Shown piece by piece: positions 1-7,470 of a stretch of 64,000 nucleotides of DNA (positions are counted from its first letter, which is position 1; the number at the start of each line of letters is the position of its first letter). The stretch is from contig NZ_CP073747.1 of NCBI RefSeq assembly GCF_024398015.1, positions 1,932,501 through 1,996,500 of the forward strand, given 5' to 3'. The translations under genes were made by a program, and so were the position numbers. The DNA is from Kordiimonas sp. SCSIO 12610. Lineage in GTDB: Bacteria > Pseudomonadota > Alphaproteobacteria > Sphingomonadales > Kordiimonadaceae. Under the pieces are notes generated by a model. That model worked only from the letters and a program-made list of their open reading frames with translations, made no database searches and was not told the origin of the DNA.

Positions 1-67
1 TTTTGTTATGTATCAGGGCCGTGACTTGCCGCTTATCGGTGACGCTCGCCGAGGCTTTGACGTTTAA
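1..67 (+). CDS. C-terminal end of an upstream viral gene (partial)
   Basis: An open frame enters from the left edge and stops with TAA at 65-67. It encodes the last 21 residues of a protein, ending in RRGFDV. It reads in the same direction as the capsid operon, and the capsid gene starts 38 bases later behind a purine-rich GAGAGG stretch, so it is probably an upstream member of the same viral late operon. In PM2-like viruses a packaging ATPase or a minor virion protein would be plausible here, but the visible tail is too short to identify. Confidence 0.5.
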   Translation, partial: FVMYQGRDLPLIGDARRGFDV

Positions 68-104
68 GCCACTCTTTCAACCCTAATAGTGAGAGGGCAT
101 AAAC

Positions 105-1049
105 ATGACAAAAAATTTCATTAAAAACCCAAATGGACCGGATACTATTTTACCCGGCCAGACTTCAACGTCTGAGCTTCCACAGTCTATTATGGAACAG
201 CTTGACGGTATCACCGTCGACCTGAAAACAGGCGTTAACATCATGACGCTTGCCAACCAGCTTAACATGATCGAAAAGGTTGAATTGCTGGTGAATTATA
301 GCGTTTTCGCTGAAATCAGCGTTGCTGATCTTCAGTATCTTGATCGCTTCTATGATGAAGATGTTGTAGATGGTGAATTGGTATGGCGCTTCCTTCAGAA
401 GAACCGCAAAACACTGATTGGGCAAGAAAGCAATTCGCTTATTCTTGGTGCACAGCCTATTATGCATCTACGCTTGCATTTCAGTGACGCGGCTGTAGGC
501 CCGACTTACCGTATTGATCTGGATCGCCGCGAAATTCGCCAGCAAACTGCTGATGCATTTGTGGCTGGGGGCCGTGAAAATGGTGCATTGGCCATTACCC
601 GTCAATTGCGTAAATTCAAAAACTTGAATGTTCCAATTGATCAGGTAGGTCAAAACACTTTCACCTACAATTCTGATGCTCAAGTCGTTCGTGGTTTCCA
701 CTTGATTGGTGCGAATATCAGTAAGCTGAAATTCTACATCAATAACGAGCTTCGCTATGATTTCGAAAATCTACGCGCCGTAAATCGTCGCCTGAAGTCG
801 TTTGAAGGTGGTTCCTATAATCCGCAGCCTAATAGCTGGCACTTGGTGCCTGAAGCCTTCTCAGGCGCGGCTGGCGATGCATGGGGTGTGAACCCTAATG
901 ACGAATTCAAGTTCGAAATCACAACAACCAATACGGATGATTGCACGTTGTTGATTGAAGAACTGAAGCGACCACAAAGCGAAACAAATTTCGCGCGTGT
1001 TGCTGAAGCCTATCAGAAAGCACAGGCACGTCGAATTGTAGCACGATAG
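105..1049 (+). CDS. Major capsid protein, PM2 P2-like double jelly-roll
   Basis: This 314-residue protein resembles the corticovirus PM2 coat protein P2 in overall pattern. It has two beta-rich halves, a DAAVGP segment around residues 125-130 that recalls the EAAAGP stretch of P2, and a second-half repeat of the same strand order (GFHLIGANISKLKFYI, then a C-terminal LLIEELKRP strand). Family knowledge: P2-type proteins form the trimeric pseudo-hexagonal capsomers of tailless icosahedral viruses with an internal lipid membrane. PM2 P2 is about 270 residues, so this one is slightly longer. The ATG lies behind GAGAGG. The genes that follow encode small membrane proteins and a spike, which fits this assignment. 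The match was recognised by eye, not by a search; a profile or structure prediction would settle it. Confidence 0.75.
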   Translation: MTKNFIKNPNGPDTILPGQTSTSELPQSIMEQLDGITVDLKTGVNIMTLANQLNMIEKVELLVNYSVFAEISVADLQYLDRFYDEDVVDGELVWRFLQKNRKTLIGQESNSLILGAQPIMHLRLHFSDAAVGPTYRIDLDRREIRQQTADAFVAGGRENGALAITRQLRKFKNLNVPIDQVGQNTFTYNSDAQVVRGFHLIGANISKLKFYINNELRYDFENLRAVNRRLKSFEGGSYNPQPNSWHLVPEAFSGAAGDAWGVNPNDEFKFEITTTNTDDCTLLIEELKRPQSETNFARVAEAYQKAQARRIVAR

Positions 1050-1058
1050 GAGGGTGAA

Positions 1059-1379
1059 GTGATTACTAATCCAACATCTTCAACAATCAATACGACAACA
1101 ACTTCTCCCGGTTTCTTTGATGTTATCGGCGATGCATTCACAACAACAGTCGGGACCGCTGCACAGCTTGGCGGTCAACTGTTGAACCTCGAAATATTCG
1201 AGGAAATTCTGGATGTTCGTAATGACATCTTAGGGCCGGGGCAGGTCACTAATGCCAATGCCCAAACGCAGGCACCAGCACCGCAACCATCATCAAGCGG
1301 TTTTAATGCTGAAAGCCTTATTGTGCCGGGCCTGATTGCCGTTGGTGTTGTCGCACTTGTCCTGTTGGTGAGGAAGTAA
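1059..1379 (+). CDS. Small virion membrane protein, C-terminal anchor
   Basis: A 106-residue protein starting at GTG 1059, only 9 bases after the capsid stop and behind a strong GGAGG at 1049-1053. The N-terminal half is rich in Thr, Ser and Asn. A Pro/Gln/Ala-rich stretch around residues 67-80 leads into one hydrophobic helix at about 84-103, which ends in RK. This layout, a soluble domain followed by a C-terminal single helix and a short basic tail, recurs in several neighbouring genes and suits a protein held in the viral internal membrane. I recognise no specific family; membrane location in the virion is inferred from context. Confidence 0.6.
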   Translation: MITNPTSSTINTTTTSPGFFDVIGDAFTTTVGTAAQLGGQLLNLEIFEEILDVRNDILGPGQVTNANAQTQAPAPQPSSSGFNAESLIVPGLIAVGVVALVLLVRK

Positions 1380-1382
1380 GCA

Positions 1383-1475
1383 ATGAACCCGTTCAATCCA
1401 ACTGATCTAGGTCTAGGCCGTATCATTGTATTGGGCGGCATTGGTTACGTTTTATTCAAAGTTTTGAAAGGGTAA
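1383..1475 (+). CDS. 30-residue single-helix membrane peptide
   Basis: A very short ORF from ATG 1383 to TAA 1475, starting 3 bases after the previous stop, with GAGGAAG 8 bases upstream as a good ribosome-binding site. The peptide begins MNPFNPTDLG, has one hydrophobic helix from about residue 13 to 28, and ends KVLKG. Its size and single helix match the tiny membrane proteins that corticovirus-type virions carry in their lipid layer. The tight fit between two genes and the RBS argue that it is real. No family can be named. Confidence 0.55.
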   Translation: MNPFNPTDLGLGRIIVLGGIGYVLFKVLKG

Positions 1476-1478
1476 TCA

Positions 1479-1676
1479 ATGTCCAGCTTTCCTTTTGTCG
1501 GTGGTGATTTGGCTTTTGGTGCTTCGGGCGGTCCGATCCGCTCGGACACTCAGTTTGTTTCACCCTTCGACAACGGCGATATCATCATTGGCGGGGCAAG
1601 CCCAGTTAATCAAATTGCGCTGGTTGCTGCTGGTGCAATCGCTGTCGGGGTCGTGTTGTGGATCACGTCAAGATAG
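1479..1676 (+). CDS. 65-residue virion membrane protein
   Basis: The ATG at 1479 follows the 30-residue ORF by 3 bases, with AAAGGG as the likely RBS. The protein has a Gly/Phe-rich soluble N-terminus of about 43 residues and a C-terminal hydrophobic helix at about 44-63 ending in a basic residue (ITSR). It has the same C-terminally anchored layout as the 106-residue protein upstream. The end overlaps the next gene by 19 bases. Function is unknown; a virion membrane component is the likely role from position and topology. Confidence 0.55.
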   Translation: MSSFPFVGGDLAFGASGGPIRSDTQFVSPFDNGDIIIGGASPVNQIALVAAGAIAVGVVLWITSR

Positions 1677-2044
1677 ATCGGCTTACAGAGTTTACAAGCC
1701 AGTTTATTGCGAATGAGGGGCAGCATATCGACGTTGGGGCCTGCAAGCGACAAATGAGCGAAGGCAAGGCCGCATTCTTTTCAGTTTCAAATAATGAGGG
1801 CGAAACCATTGCTGAAATTCTTCTTCAAATATTTGGAAGTGATGAAACGGATAGAGAGGTCTTTGTTTTGGCAGGGGCCGGGCTTTCGAACATGAAAATA
1901 TTAGAGCGTTGCCTGCCTGTTGTTGAAGAATTTGGCAGCGCTTTCGGGGCTAAGAAGGCCTCATTCATTACGAACCGCGTAGGGCTTGCAAAAGCAATGT
2001 CAAAATTAGTCCAGGCGGAAATAAAAGTGAGTTGGAATATCTGA
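1658..2044 (+). CDS. Viral protein of unknown function (weakly GNAT-like)
   Basis: A 128-residue soluble protein with no signal peptide or membrane helix. It starts at GTG 1658, inside the end of the previous gene, and its stop TGA overlaps the ATG of the next gene (TGATG at 2042-2046). This implies translational coupling on both sides. The strand-helix order in the second half (EVFVLAG, then a helix starting MKILERCLP, then KKASFITNRVGLAKAM) vaguely resembles small GNAT-fold proteins found in phage structural regions. The resemblance is weak and unsupported by a clear acetyl-CoA motif. It could equally be a virus-specific assembly factor. Confidence 0.5.
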   Translation: MDHVKIDRLTEFTSQFIANEGQHIDVGACKRQMSEGKAAFFSVSNNEGETIAEILLQIFGSDETDREVFVLAGAGLSNMKILERCLPVVEEFGSAFGAKKASFITNRVGLAKAMSKLVQAEIKVSWNI

Positions 2045-2646
2045 TGGGCCGTACCCAAAATACACAGGAAAATAACCCGACTAGCATTGATGACCGCGAT
2101 GTCAATCAATTCACGGATAGCTTCAACACGTCAACGGAATTTGATGTCACTGATGACAGTGATAACAGCATTGAACTAGGTGATAATAATATCATTACAG
2201 AGGGTGATGTTATTGTTGAGCGCTTAGACGGTGAAGTTGTAGAGCGAGCGTTTAATTTTGGTAATCAAGCCATTGAAAGCAATGAGCGGGTTATTGGTGA
2301 GGCGCTGAGAACTAGTGAAAGTGTTGTGACGGACGCTTTACGTGTGAATGAGCGGGTGGTGACAGGCGCATTAAACACCACGACAAACGCTATTCGTGAG
2401 CTAAATGAAGATAATCTGGAAAGCTTCCAGCTACTCACCACCACAATTGGCGAGAACGCAGAAGAGCAAAAAGAATTCGCCTTAAGAGTTGCCGAGCTTC
2501 AAATTGAAGCGGGGCAAGAAAACCTTGAAAGCGCCTTTCAAAGCACTGTCGGCGGTCTAGCTGAACTTCAATCAGAAAATACAAAAATCATTGTCGGCGT
2601 GGTCATGACAGGCCTTGTCGCAATCGCTATTTTTAGGAAAAATTAA
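2044..2646 (+). CDS. Coiled-coil virion protein with C-terminal membrane helix
   Basis: A 200-residue protein. I chose ATG 2044 because it overlaps the upstream stop as TGATG; an in-frame TTG at 2032 is a weaker alternative. Residues 1-55 are polar and acidic (many Asp, Asn, Thr). Residues about 60-175 form long amphipathic helices with repeated segments such as NERVIGEAL and NERVVTGAL, suggesting a coiled coil. Residues about 180-197 are a hydrophobic helix ending in RKN. This looks like an oligomeric stalk or tape-like protein anchored in the internal membrane, possibly under the vertex. The role is inferred only from shape and its place just before the spike gene. Confidence 0.6.
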   Translation: MGRTQNTQENNPTSIDDRDVNQFTDSFNTSTEFDVTDDSDNSIELGDNNIITEGDVIVERLDGEVVERAFNFGNQAIESNERVIGEALRTSESVVTDALRVNERVVTGALNTTTNAIRELNEDNLESFQLLTTTIGENAEEQKEFALRVAELQIEAGQENLESAFQSTVGGLAELQSENTKIIVGVVMTGLVAIAIFRKN

Positions 2647-2647
2647 A

Positions 2648-5419
2648 ATGGTAGATTTTCCAAGTATCCGAACATTCAAAGTTACATTGGCAGCGGGTGA
2701 GGAAACCCGCGTCAGGTCTTTGGAGGCTGTAGAGATTTCATGCATAAGCATGACTAACGGTGCTGAAGGTCAAATTACATACGGACGTGATAATCAGGTT
2801 ACGGGTGTGTATTCCAGATTGTTCGTTGGCTATAAAATCTCTGTCACAGACGGTATCCCATTTACCAGCTACAAGATCAGAAATACAGGCACAGTCGATG
2901 CCGTTTTTGAATTTCTAACCTGTACCGCTGGTGCTAAGTTCGATAATTCCAGTGAGCAAGGCGAGGTTCGTATTGATGGGCGCGTTCAGTCAACCAATCC
3001 ATCAATCAGAAGCGCGACGCGCAAGGTGCTTGTCGGTGCTGTGCCTGTTGAAATCCTAGCTGAAGATTTAACCCGCCAAAGCGCGACTATTCAGGTTGAC
3101 AATACAACGATTGTTTTTGGTCCTGATGATCAAATCACGTTTGATGATGGCATTCCGTATTTGCCGGGTATTTTCACGGATAACAACACGGCTTCCCTTT
3201 GGGCTGTTCGCCCGGCTGGTTCCGCAGAACTCGAAATCAAGATTGATGAGCAGAATTTTTCACAGGCTTTTAGCAGCGCGCCAGCAGGCGGCGCGGGAAA
3301 TCAGCCTGTAAGCAATCCTGAACCCGAACCAGAAGCGCAACCAGTAGCACAGAGCGCCTTATATGGCCGTGAGGCGTACCAGCAGCCAGTAATATCAGCA
3401 ACAAGCACTGTAACCAACACAGCGGAGCTTATAGCGGCGTTTGACGCGGCAGCAGGCGGCGAGATTATCGAGCTAGCAGCGGGTAATTATGGCGACTGGC
3501 AAGAGGCAGGCCATAGCTTCGCAAGCCCTGTTACTATTCGTGGTGCTTTCGGCGCTGATATTGAATTTGCCCGTTTGCGCTTTAACGGCGTTGATAATGT
3601 CAAGTTCGAAAACATCAAGATCACTGATAGCATTCGTGCAGGTGAAAGCCGGGTTGATGAAATGGCAACATTCCAGAACTGCGATGATATCACGCTCGAA
3701 TATTATGAGATTTCAGGCAATGAAGCCGATGCATATAACAATCGCTATGACGCCATTGATTTTATCGACTGTAATCGCGGTAAACTCTTAAAAGGTAATA
3801 TCCATCATGTTAATGGTGGTGCGCAGTTCACACGCGGTTCAGGGCACCGAGTAAACGAGAACTATATTGGTAATGTCCGTCATGACGGGTTGATTTTCGC
3901 AAACGTTCAAGATGTTGAAATTATCGATAATGTGTTTGGCCAGTTCATTACAGACCCGACGAATGTAGAAATTCACGCGGGTTTAATCCAGTTCTTTACC
4001 GTTGGTTCACCGATCAATAATGAAGATGTAATCATTCGCGGTAATATCTGCCTGCAAGACCTTGAAGAAAACTTCCCGCTTGGTGGTTTCTTCTTTACTG
4101 GCGACAATGCACAAGGTTCGCGAAATGTACGGTTCTTGGTCGAAGATAATTTGATCTATACCCGTGACGCAGACAGTATTACGCTTGGTCAGGCAACAGA
4201 TTGTACTGTGAGACGTAACACGGTGATTTCACCGCTCTATGGTCCAGACAATACGGGCATTCGCGTTGATGATGATAACATTAATTGTGTGATCACTGAC
4301 AACCTTGGTTACTCAATCATTGAAGATGCAGGCGGCAACAACGTTGGCACCGTATTGACTGGCAACATTGAAGCACAGCGCATTGATGTTGGTGCTGACG
4401 ATTATATTAACAAGCTTATATTCTCAGGAAATACGGGCGCGACTTCCACGTTCAAGGATTTCTTGCCGCGTCCTGATGGTTTGCTGTCAACTGGTGCTAA
4501 TCCGGTAGGGTGGGGCCATAACTATAACGCTGGCGGCTTGGTTGCCTTGCTAGCGGTTGATCAAGGTACAGGCGCAACAGGTTTAGATGTAACAATTGAC
4601 GCTCAATATACCCGTGATCAAAACGGCGTTGTCCCAGAAAGTGACGCGGTATTCTCGATTGATTGGGGTGATGGTTCACCGAATGAAAACCTATTCCAAG
4701 GCTCACACAGCTACGCAGATAGCGGAACCTATACAATCACGCTGACAGTTACAAAAGACGGCGTGATGGATACTCATTCTCACCCTTTAACAGTTGTTAG
4801 CCCACAAGTTCTTTCAAACAGTGATCTGTTTGTTGCTGACGCTGGCCGTCAAGTGGGCAGCAACCCAATTACAGGCATCACGTTTGATGGAACCCATGCA
4901 CAAGGCATTGATCTCGGAAATGATGAGCGCCTCTATGGTTTCCGTGGCCTCTATTTGGAAATGGAATTTACGCCTGAACGCGGCGCGACAGCAGCAAGCG
5001 GTGTCATTGAAACCGGAACCTCATACCCACTATTTGCAGCTAATCGTTATCAAATGACGCTTAATTTTAGCCGTGTTGTTTTTGGTGTCCATGATGGCAC
5101 CAGCTTCAAGAGCGTTACGACAAGCGGTTCAGCAATGGCGGCTGATGGTATCAATCTGTTTGATGGCCAGCCTCATAAGATCGTTGCAGTTTGGGGTGGT
5201 GATGCAGGCACCTTGACCATTACCGTTGATGATACACATACGCAGTCTATCGCAACGGATGTTGGGCAAATGCCAAGCGGTGCGGGTGCTGATAACGTCT
5301 ATATCGGGCGTCAAGAGAATGATGGCGGTCGCTCGTTCAAAGGCACAATCAACAAACTCGAACTGTATTCAAGCACAGCAAGGCCAGACGGCTTTAACGC
5401 TGGCACAATAGGAGCGTAA
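2648..5419 (+). CDS. Receptor-binding spike: beta-helix, PKD and LamG-like domains
   Basis: A 923-residue protein. ATG 2648 is preferred over an in-frame upstream start at 2615 because it follows AGGAAA and sits directly after the previous stop. Visible layout: a beta-rich N-terminal region (about 1-215) that could be the capsid-vertex attachment part; a Pro/Glu/Gln linker (about 218-250); a right-handed parallel beta-helix of the pectate lyase/chondroitinase B type (about 250-595), with the typical opening pattern of a helix followed by GGEIIELAAGNY; a PKD domain (about 639-717) with the signature IDWGDGSP and a Ser-Tyr-x-Asp-x-Gly-Thr-Tyr strand; and a C-terminal concanavalin A/LamG-like sandwich (about 720-923). 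The protein should bind, and possibly depolymerise, host surface glycans. Enzyme activity is not proven by any residue I can identify. Confidence 0.7.
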   Translation: MVDFPSIRTFKVTLAAGEETRVRSLEAVEISCISMTNGAEGQITYGRDNQVTGVYSRLFVGYKISVTDGIPFTSYKIRNTGTVDAVFEFLTCTAGAKFDNSSEQGEVRIDGRVQSTNPSIRSATRKVLVGAVPVEILAEDLTRQSATIQVDNTTIVFGPDDQITFDDGIPYLPGIFTDNNTASLWAVRPAGSAELEIKIDEQNFSQAFSSAPAGGAGNQPVSNPEPEPEAQPVAQSALYGREAYQQPVISATSTVTNTAELIAAFDAAAGGEIIELAAGNYGDWQEAGHSFASPVTIRGAFGADIEFARLRFNGVDNVKFENIKITDSIRAGESRVDEMATFQNCDDITLEYYEISGNEADAYNNRYDAIDFIDCNRGKLLKGNIHHVNGGAQFTRGSGHRVNENYIGNVRHDGLIFANVQDVEIIDNVFGQFITDPTNVEIHAGLIQFFTVGSPINNEDVIIRGNICLQDLEENFPLGGFFFTGDNAQGSRNVRFLVEDNLIYTRDADSITLGQATDCTVRRNTVISPLYGPDNTGIRVDDDNINCVITDNLGYSIIEDAGGNNVGTVLTGNIEAQRIDVGADDYINKLIFSGNTGATSTFKDFLPRPDGLLSTGANPVGWGHNYNAGGLVALLAVDQGTGATGLDVTIDAQYTRDQNGVVPESDAVFSIDWGDGSPNENLFQGSHSYADSGTYTITLTVTKDGVMDTHSHPLTVVSPQVLSNSDLFVADAGRQVGSNPITGITFDGTHAQGIDLGNDERLYGFRGLYLEMEFTPERGATAASGVIETGTSYPLFAANRYQMTLNFSRVVFGVHDGTSFKSVTTSGSAMAADGINLFDGQPHKIVAVWGGDAGTLTITVDDTHTQSIATDVGQMPSGAGADNVYIGRQENDGGRSFKGTINKLELYSSTARPDGFNAGTIGA

Positions 5420-5423
5420 TATA

Positions 5424-5783
5424 ATGGTTATGCCAGTAGGAAGCGGAAGCGCAGGCGCGTTCAATCAGATTGGTTCACAAAGCTATTTTTACAGGGGAAA
5501 CCAAGTCGAAGATGTTGTGATCTTTGACCCTGTAACAAACGCAAACGGTATTTTAATCAACACATTGGACTTTAGCTCCGTGGGGCCATCCTTAATCCGT
5601 CAAACCGAAAGTGACTATGAAAACGGCATTCTTTTTTGCGGAACACCGGGCGGCACACTCGGAGGCGCTGACGGAGGTTTCAAAGTTAGCCGTCAAAATA
5701 TTTTCATTCCCCCTGGGCATGGTTTGATTGGCAGAGCCAACAGCAACAATTGGAACGTCTCTATCACCTACGAGGAACTTTAA
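5424..5783 (+). CDS. Small beta-rich virion protein
   Basis: A 119-residue protein beginning at ATG 5424 behind AGGAGC, 4 bases after the spike stop. It has no membrane helix. The composition is Gly/Asn/Ser-rich with short strands (DVVIFDP, ILINTLDF, WNVSITYEEL), typical of small jelly-roll or accessory spike components. Its place immediately after the spike suggests a spike or vertex accessory, but no family is recognised. Confidence 0.5.
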   Translation: MVMPVGSGSAGAFNQIGSQSYFYRGNQVEDVVIFDPVTNANGILINTLDFSSVGPSLIRQTESDYENGILFCGTPGGTLGGADGGFKVSRQNIFIPPGHGLIGRANSNNWNVSITYEEL

Positions 5784-5784
5784 A

Positions 5785-5976
5785 ATGCCAGTGATTTTAT
5801 CAGAAGGCCGTATTCAAAAAGACGGTAGCGGAACTGCCCGTTTGATTATGGAAGATAGCGGCATCCAAACTGAATTTACATGGAGCCGCGAGAATAACGG
5901 CAACACCGTTATGCGTGAAAATGGCGGCGCACCACAGCCAGTAAGTGACCTGATGGTCATGCCGGAAGATGCGTAA
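5785..5976 (+). CDS. 63-residue viral protein, unknown function
   Basis: ATG 5785 is one base after the previous stop, with GAGGAAC immediately upstream; a longer in-frame extension to 5728 would overlap the preceding gene and is rejected. The product is soluble, with alternating strands (PVILSEGRIQKDGSGTARLI) and a Trp at about position 34. Its last 8 bases overlap the start of the lytic enzyme gene. No family is recognised; a small virion or assembly protein is likely from context. Confidence 0.45.
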   Translation: MPVILSEGRIQKDGSGTARLIMEDSGIQTEFTWSRENNGNTVMRENGGAPQPVSDLMVMPEDA

Positions 5977-6475
5977 ATTAGCACTAACAGCAATCGCGCT
6001 TGTGGGCGTGGTTTTGCTATCGAGAGGATTAGGAAGAATGAAAAATATTGAATGGGCGGCTCGAATTGCATGGGGTGAAGCACGAGGTGAGGGCGCGGCT
6101 GGTATGCACGCAGTCATCAACGTAATGCAAAATCGTGCTGAAACAGAGGGTCGTTTCGGGAATTCACTTGCGGAAGTATCAACACGGCCCCGACAGTTTT
6201 CTGCATTCAACAAAGACGACCCTAGCACACCATTTGTGGATGAAGGCGACCCGAACAGAGAGTTACTTCTGAATGTCACGGATGATGACCCAGAGTTTAG
6301 AATAGCTGTTGCTTTGGCAACGCAGGCGGTCGATGGGAAATTGCCCGACCTGACAAATGGTGCCGATCATTATCACGCTAGAAACATTGCCCTGCCGTCA
6401 TGGGTGCGTAACAGCCCTAATGCCACGGTGTCTGCAATCATTGGAAACCACATATTTTATACGGGGATAGAATAA
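5969..6475 (+). CDS. SleB-type cell wall hydrolase with signal-anchor
   Basis: A 168-residue protein. Residues about 25-60 match the cell wall hydrolase SleB family: ARIAWGEARGEG, with the Glu expected to be catalytic, followed by GMHAVINVMQNR. Later parts (RQFSAFN around residue 70, ADHYHAR around 132) also fit the family. Residues 1-22 form a basic start and a hydrophobic, Gly-rich helix, which could act as a signal peptide or a signal-arrest-release anchor. The gene overlaps the upstream gene by 8 bases and its stop TAA overlaps the next ATG. It is the likely endolysin, or a virion-associated muralytic enzyme, of the tailless virus. Confidence 0.75.
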   Translation: MRKLALTAIALVGVVLLSRGLGRMKNIEWAARIAWGEARGEGAAGMHAVINVMQNRAETEGRFGNSLAEVSTRPRQFSAFNKDDPSTPFVDEGDPNRELLLNVTDDDPEFRIAVALATQAVDGKLPDLTNGADHYHARNIALPSWVRNSPNATVSAIIGNHIFYTGIE

Positions 6476-6651
6476 TGCCTGCTTTTTTATTACCGCTTGT
6501 CGCGGGTGCCGCAATTGGTTCGTTTTTATCTGTTCAGGCTGACGATGCTATCGAGAGCGTAACGGGCCAGAATTCGGGCATTAATCCGCTCACATTAGCG
6601 CTTCTGGCTGGTGGAAGTCTGTTTGTCTATCAGCGTTTTCTCAAGAAGTAG
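6475..6651 (+). CDS. 58-residue two-helix membrane protein, holin candidate
   Basis: This short ORF starts at ATG 6475, overlapping the hydrolase stop by one base (TAATG). It begins MPAFLLPLVAG. It has two hydrophobic segments, about residues 3-20 and 38-52, joined by a polar acidic loop, and it ends FLKK. Size, topology and coupling to the endolysin gene suit a small holin, although a virion membrane protein is equally possible because this operon is full of them. No family assignment can be made from sequence alone. Confidence 0.55.
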   Translation: MPAFLLPLVAGAAIGSFLSVQADDAIESVTGQNSGINPLTLALLAGGSLFVYQRFLKK

Positions 6652-6662
6652 GGATTGGGGCA

Positions 6663-6878
6663 ATGAACACTATGCAAACTGAAATCATGAAGATGGCTAA
6701 AAATTCAGGCGGGTTAGCTGGCCTGATTGTCTTGATCGCTTGGATGTTACACGGCGAACTACAGGACATCAAACAGGCTATGAAAGATGTATCTGCAAGG
6801 GTCGAGCAGGTCGATGACCGTGTTAGCAACATCGAAACCGAAAAGCGAGTTCGCAAGGAAATGGAGGATGAAAAATGA
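6663..6878 (+). CDS. Membrane helix plus coiled-coil protein (inner spanin or holin-like)
   Basis: A 71-residue protein with one hydrophobic helix at about residues 16-30 (GGLAGLIVLIAWML). A charged coiled coil follows from residue 32 to the end (DIKQAMKDVSARVEQVDDRVSNIE). The start ATG 6663 lies behind GGGATTGGGG. The stop overlaps the ATG of the lipoprotein gene as ATGA. A membrane-anchored periplasmic coiled coil coupled to a lipoprotein gene is the classic layout of two-component spanins (PRD1 P36/P37 are the tailless-virus precedent). Orientation in the membrane was not determined, so a holin or a virion protein remain alternatives. Confidence 0.55.
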   Translation: MNTMQTEIMKMAKNSGGLAGLIVLIAWMLHGELQDIKQAMKDVSARVEQVDDRVSNIETEKRVRKEMEDEK

Positions 6879-7297
6879 CCTATGTTAAATCAGTAATTGG
6901 AGTGCTTGCACTCATGTTTTTAACGGCCTGTGGGCCTAATGTCGATATTCTGGGTGGTTATCTCGCAAATGTCGATGATCCGCAAAATCAGGCGGGGCTT
7001 GTCGCTGTGAATTATGAGTTCTGTGAAAACGTCAATGGCGCTTATGAAATATGCGGCGCGACAATGGTTGACGGAAAGGAGCAGGCCCTTGTTGATCTGG
7101 ATTGGAACGTAAATCAAGAGGGGGTTTTGGACATTAAATATAATGCCACCGATAGCCGGGCATTTCAGGCTTTTACTACTCGTGCCGAACTGCAAAAGAC
7201 GCTTGGTGTTGAGCTTGGAAACAATGTGTTTAATGCCATACAAAAGATTATCAATCCTGCTTCTGGAGCGGTCCCAGACGTCATTAACCCTGATTGA
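6875..7297 (+). CDS. Lipoprotein, outer spanin candidate
   Basis: A 140-residue protein with a lipoprotein signal: a hydrophobic stretch, then the lipobox LTAC with Cys at residue 19. The mature part is soluble and acidic, with two further Cys (about 49 and 58) that could form a disulphide. It overlaps the preceding coiled-coil gene by 4 bases (ATGA). The position right after the hydrolase, two-helix protein and coiled-coil protein suggests an outer-membrane lysis factor. It is longer than most outer spanins, and its second half does not resemble any I know, so a surface-exclusion or moron lipoprotein is an alternative. Confidence 0.55.
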   Translation: MTYVKSVIGVLALMFLTACGPNVDILGGYLANVDDPQNQAGLVAVNYEFCENVNGAYEICGATMVDGKEQALVDLDWNVNQEGVLDIKYNATDSRAFQAFTTRAELQKTLGVELGNNVFNAIQKIINPASGAVPDVINPD

Positions 7298-7311
7298 TGC
7301 GGGGATAGTCT

Positions 7312-7470
7312 ATGAGAACCCCGAATAAAGCGAAAACAGGTAAGCGTGATCCAAGGCAGGCACGAACGGAAAAGCGGGGACCGCGCTTACCAAAGCAGTC
7401 ACCTGAAGCACCACCGGAAACAGTGGTAAGCGATTCCGATAAAGAGAAAGACAATGGCACTGAAAGTTAA
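7312..7470 (+). CDS. 52-residue basic/proline-rich protein
   Basis: A short ORF from ATG 7312 to TAA 7470, with GGGGAT upstream. The N-terminal 30 residues are strongly basic (RTPNKAKTGKRDPRQAR), followed by a Pro-rich middle and an acidic tail (SDSDKEKDNG). It overlaps the next gene by 17 bases. The charge pattern suggests binding to nucleic acid or to the inner face of the membrane, as in some small PM2/PRD1 virion proteins. This is composition-based inference only. Confidence 0.4.
   Translation: MRTPNKAKTGKRDPRQARTEKRGPRLPKQSPEAPPETVVSDSDKEKDNGTES

Noticed and set aside
7143-7328. Plus-strand ORF overlapping the lipoprotein gene in another frame
   Set aside because: It starts deep within the lipoprotein gene, and the 52-codon ORF at 7312 has better signals.
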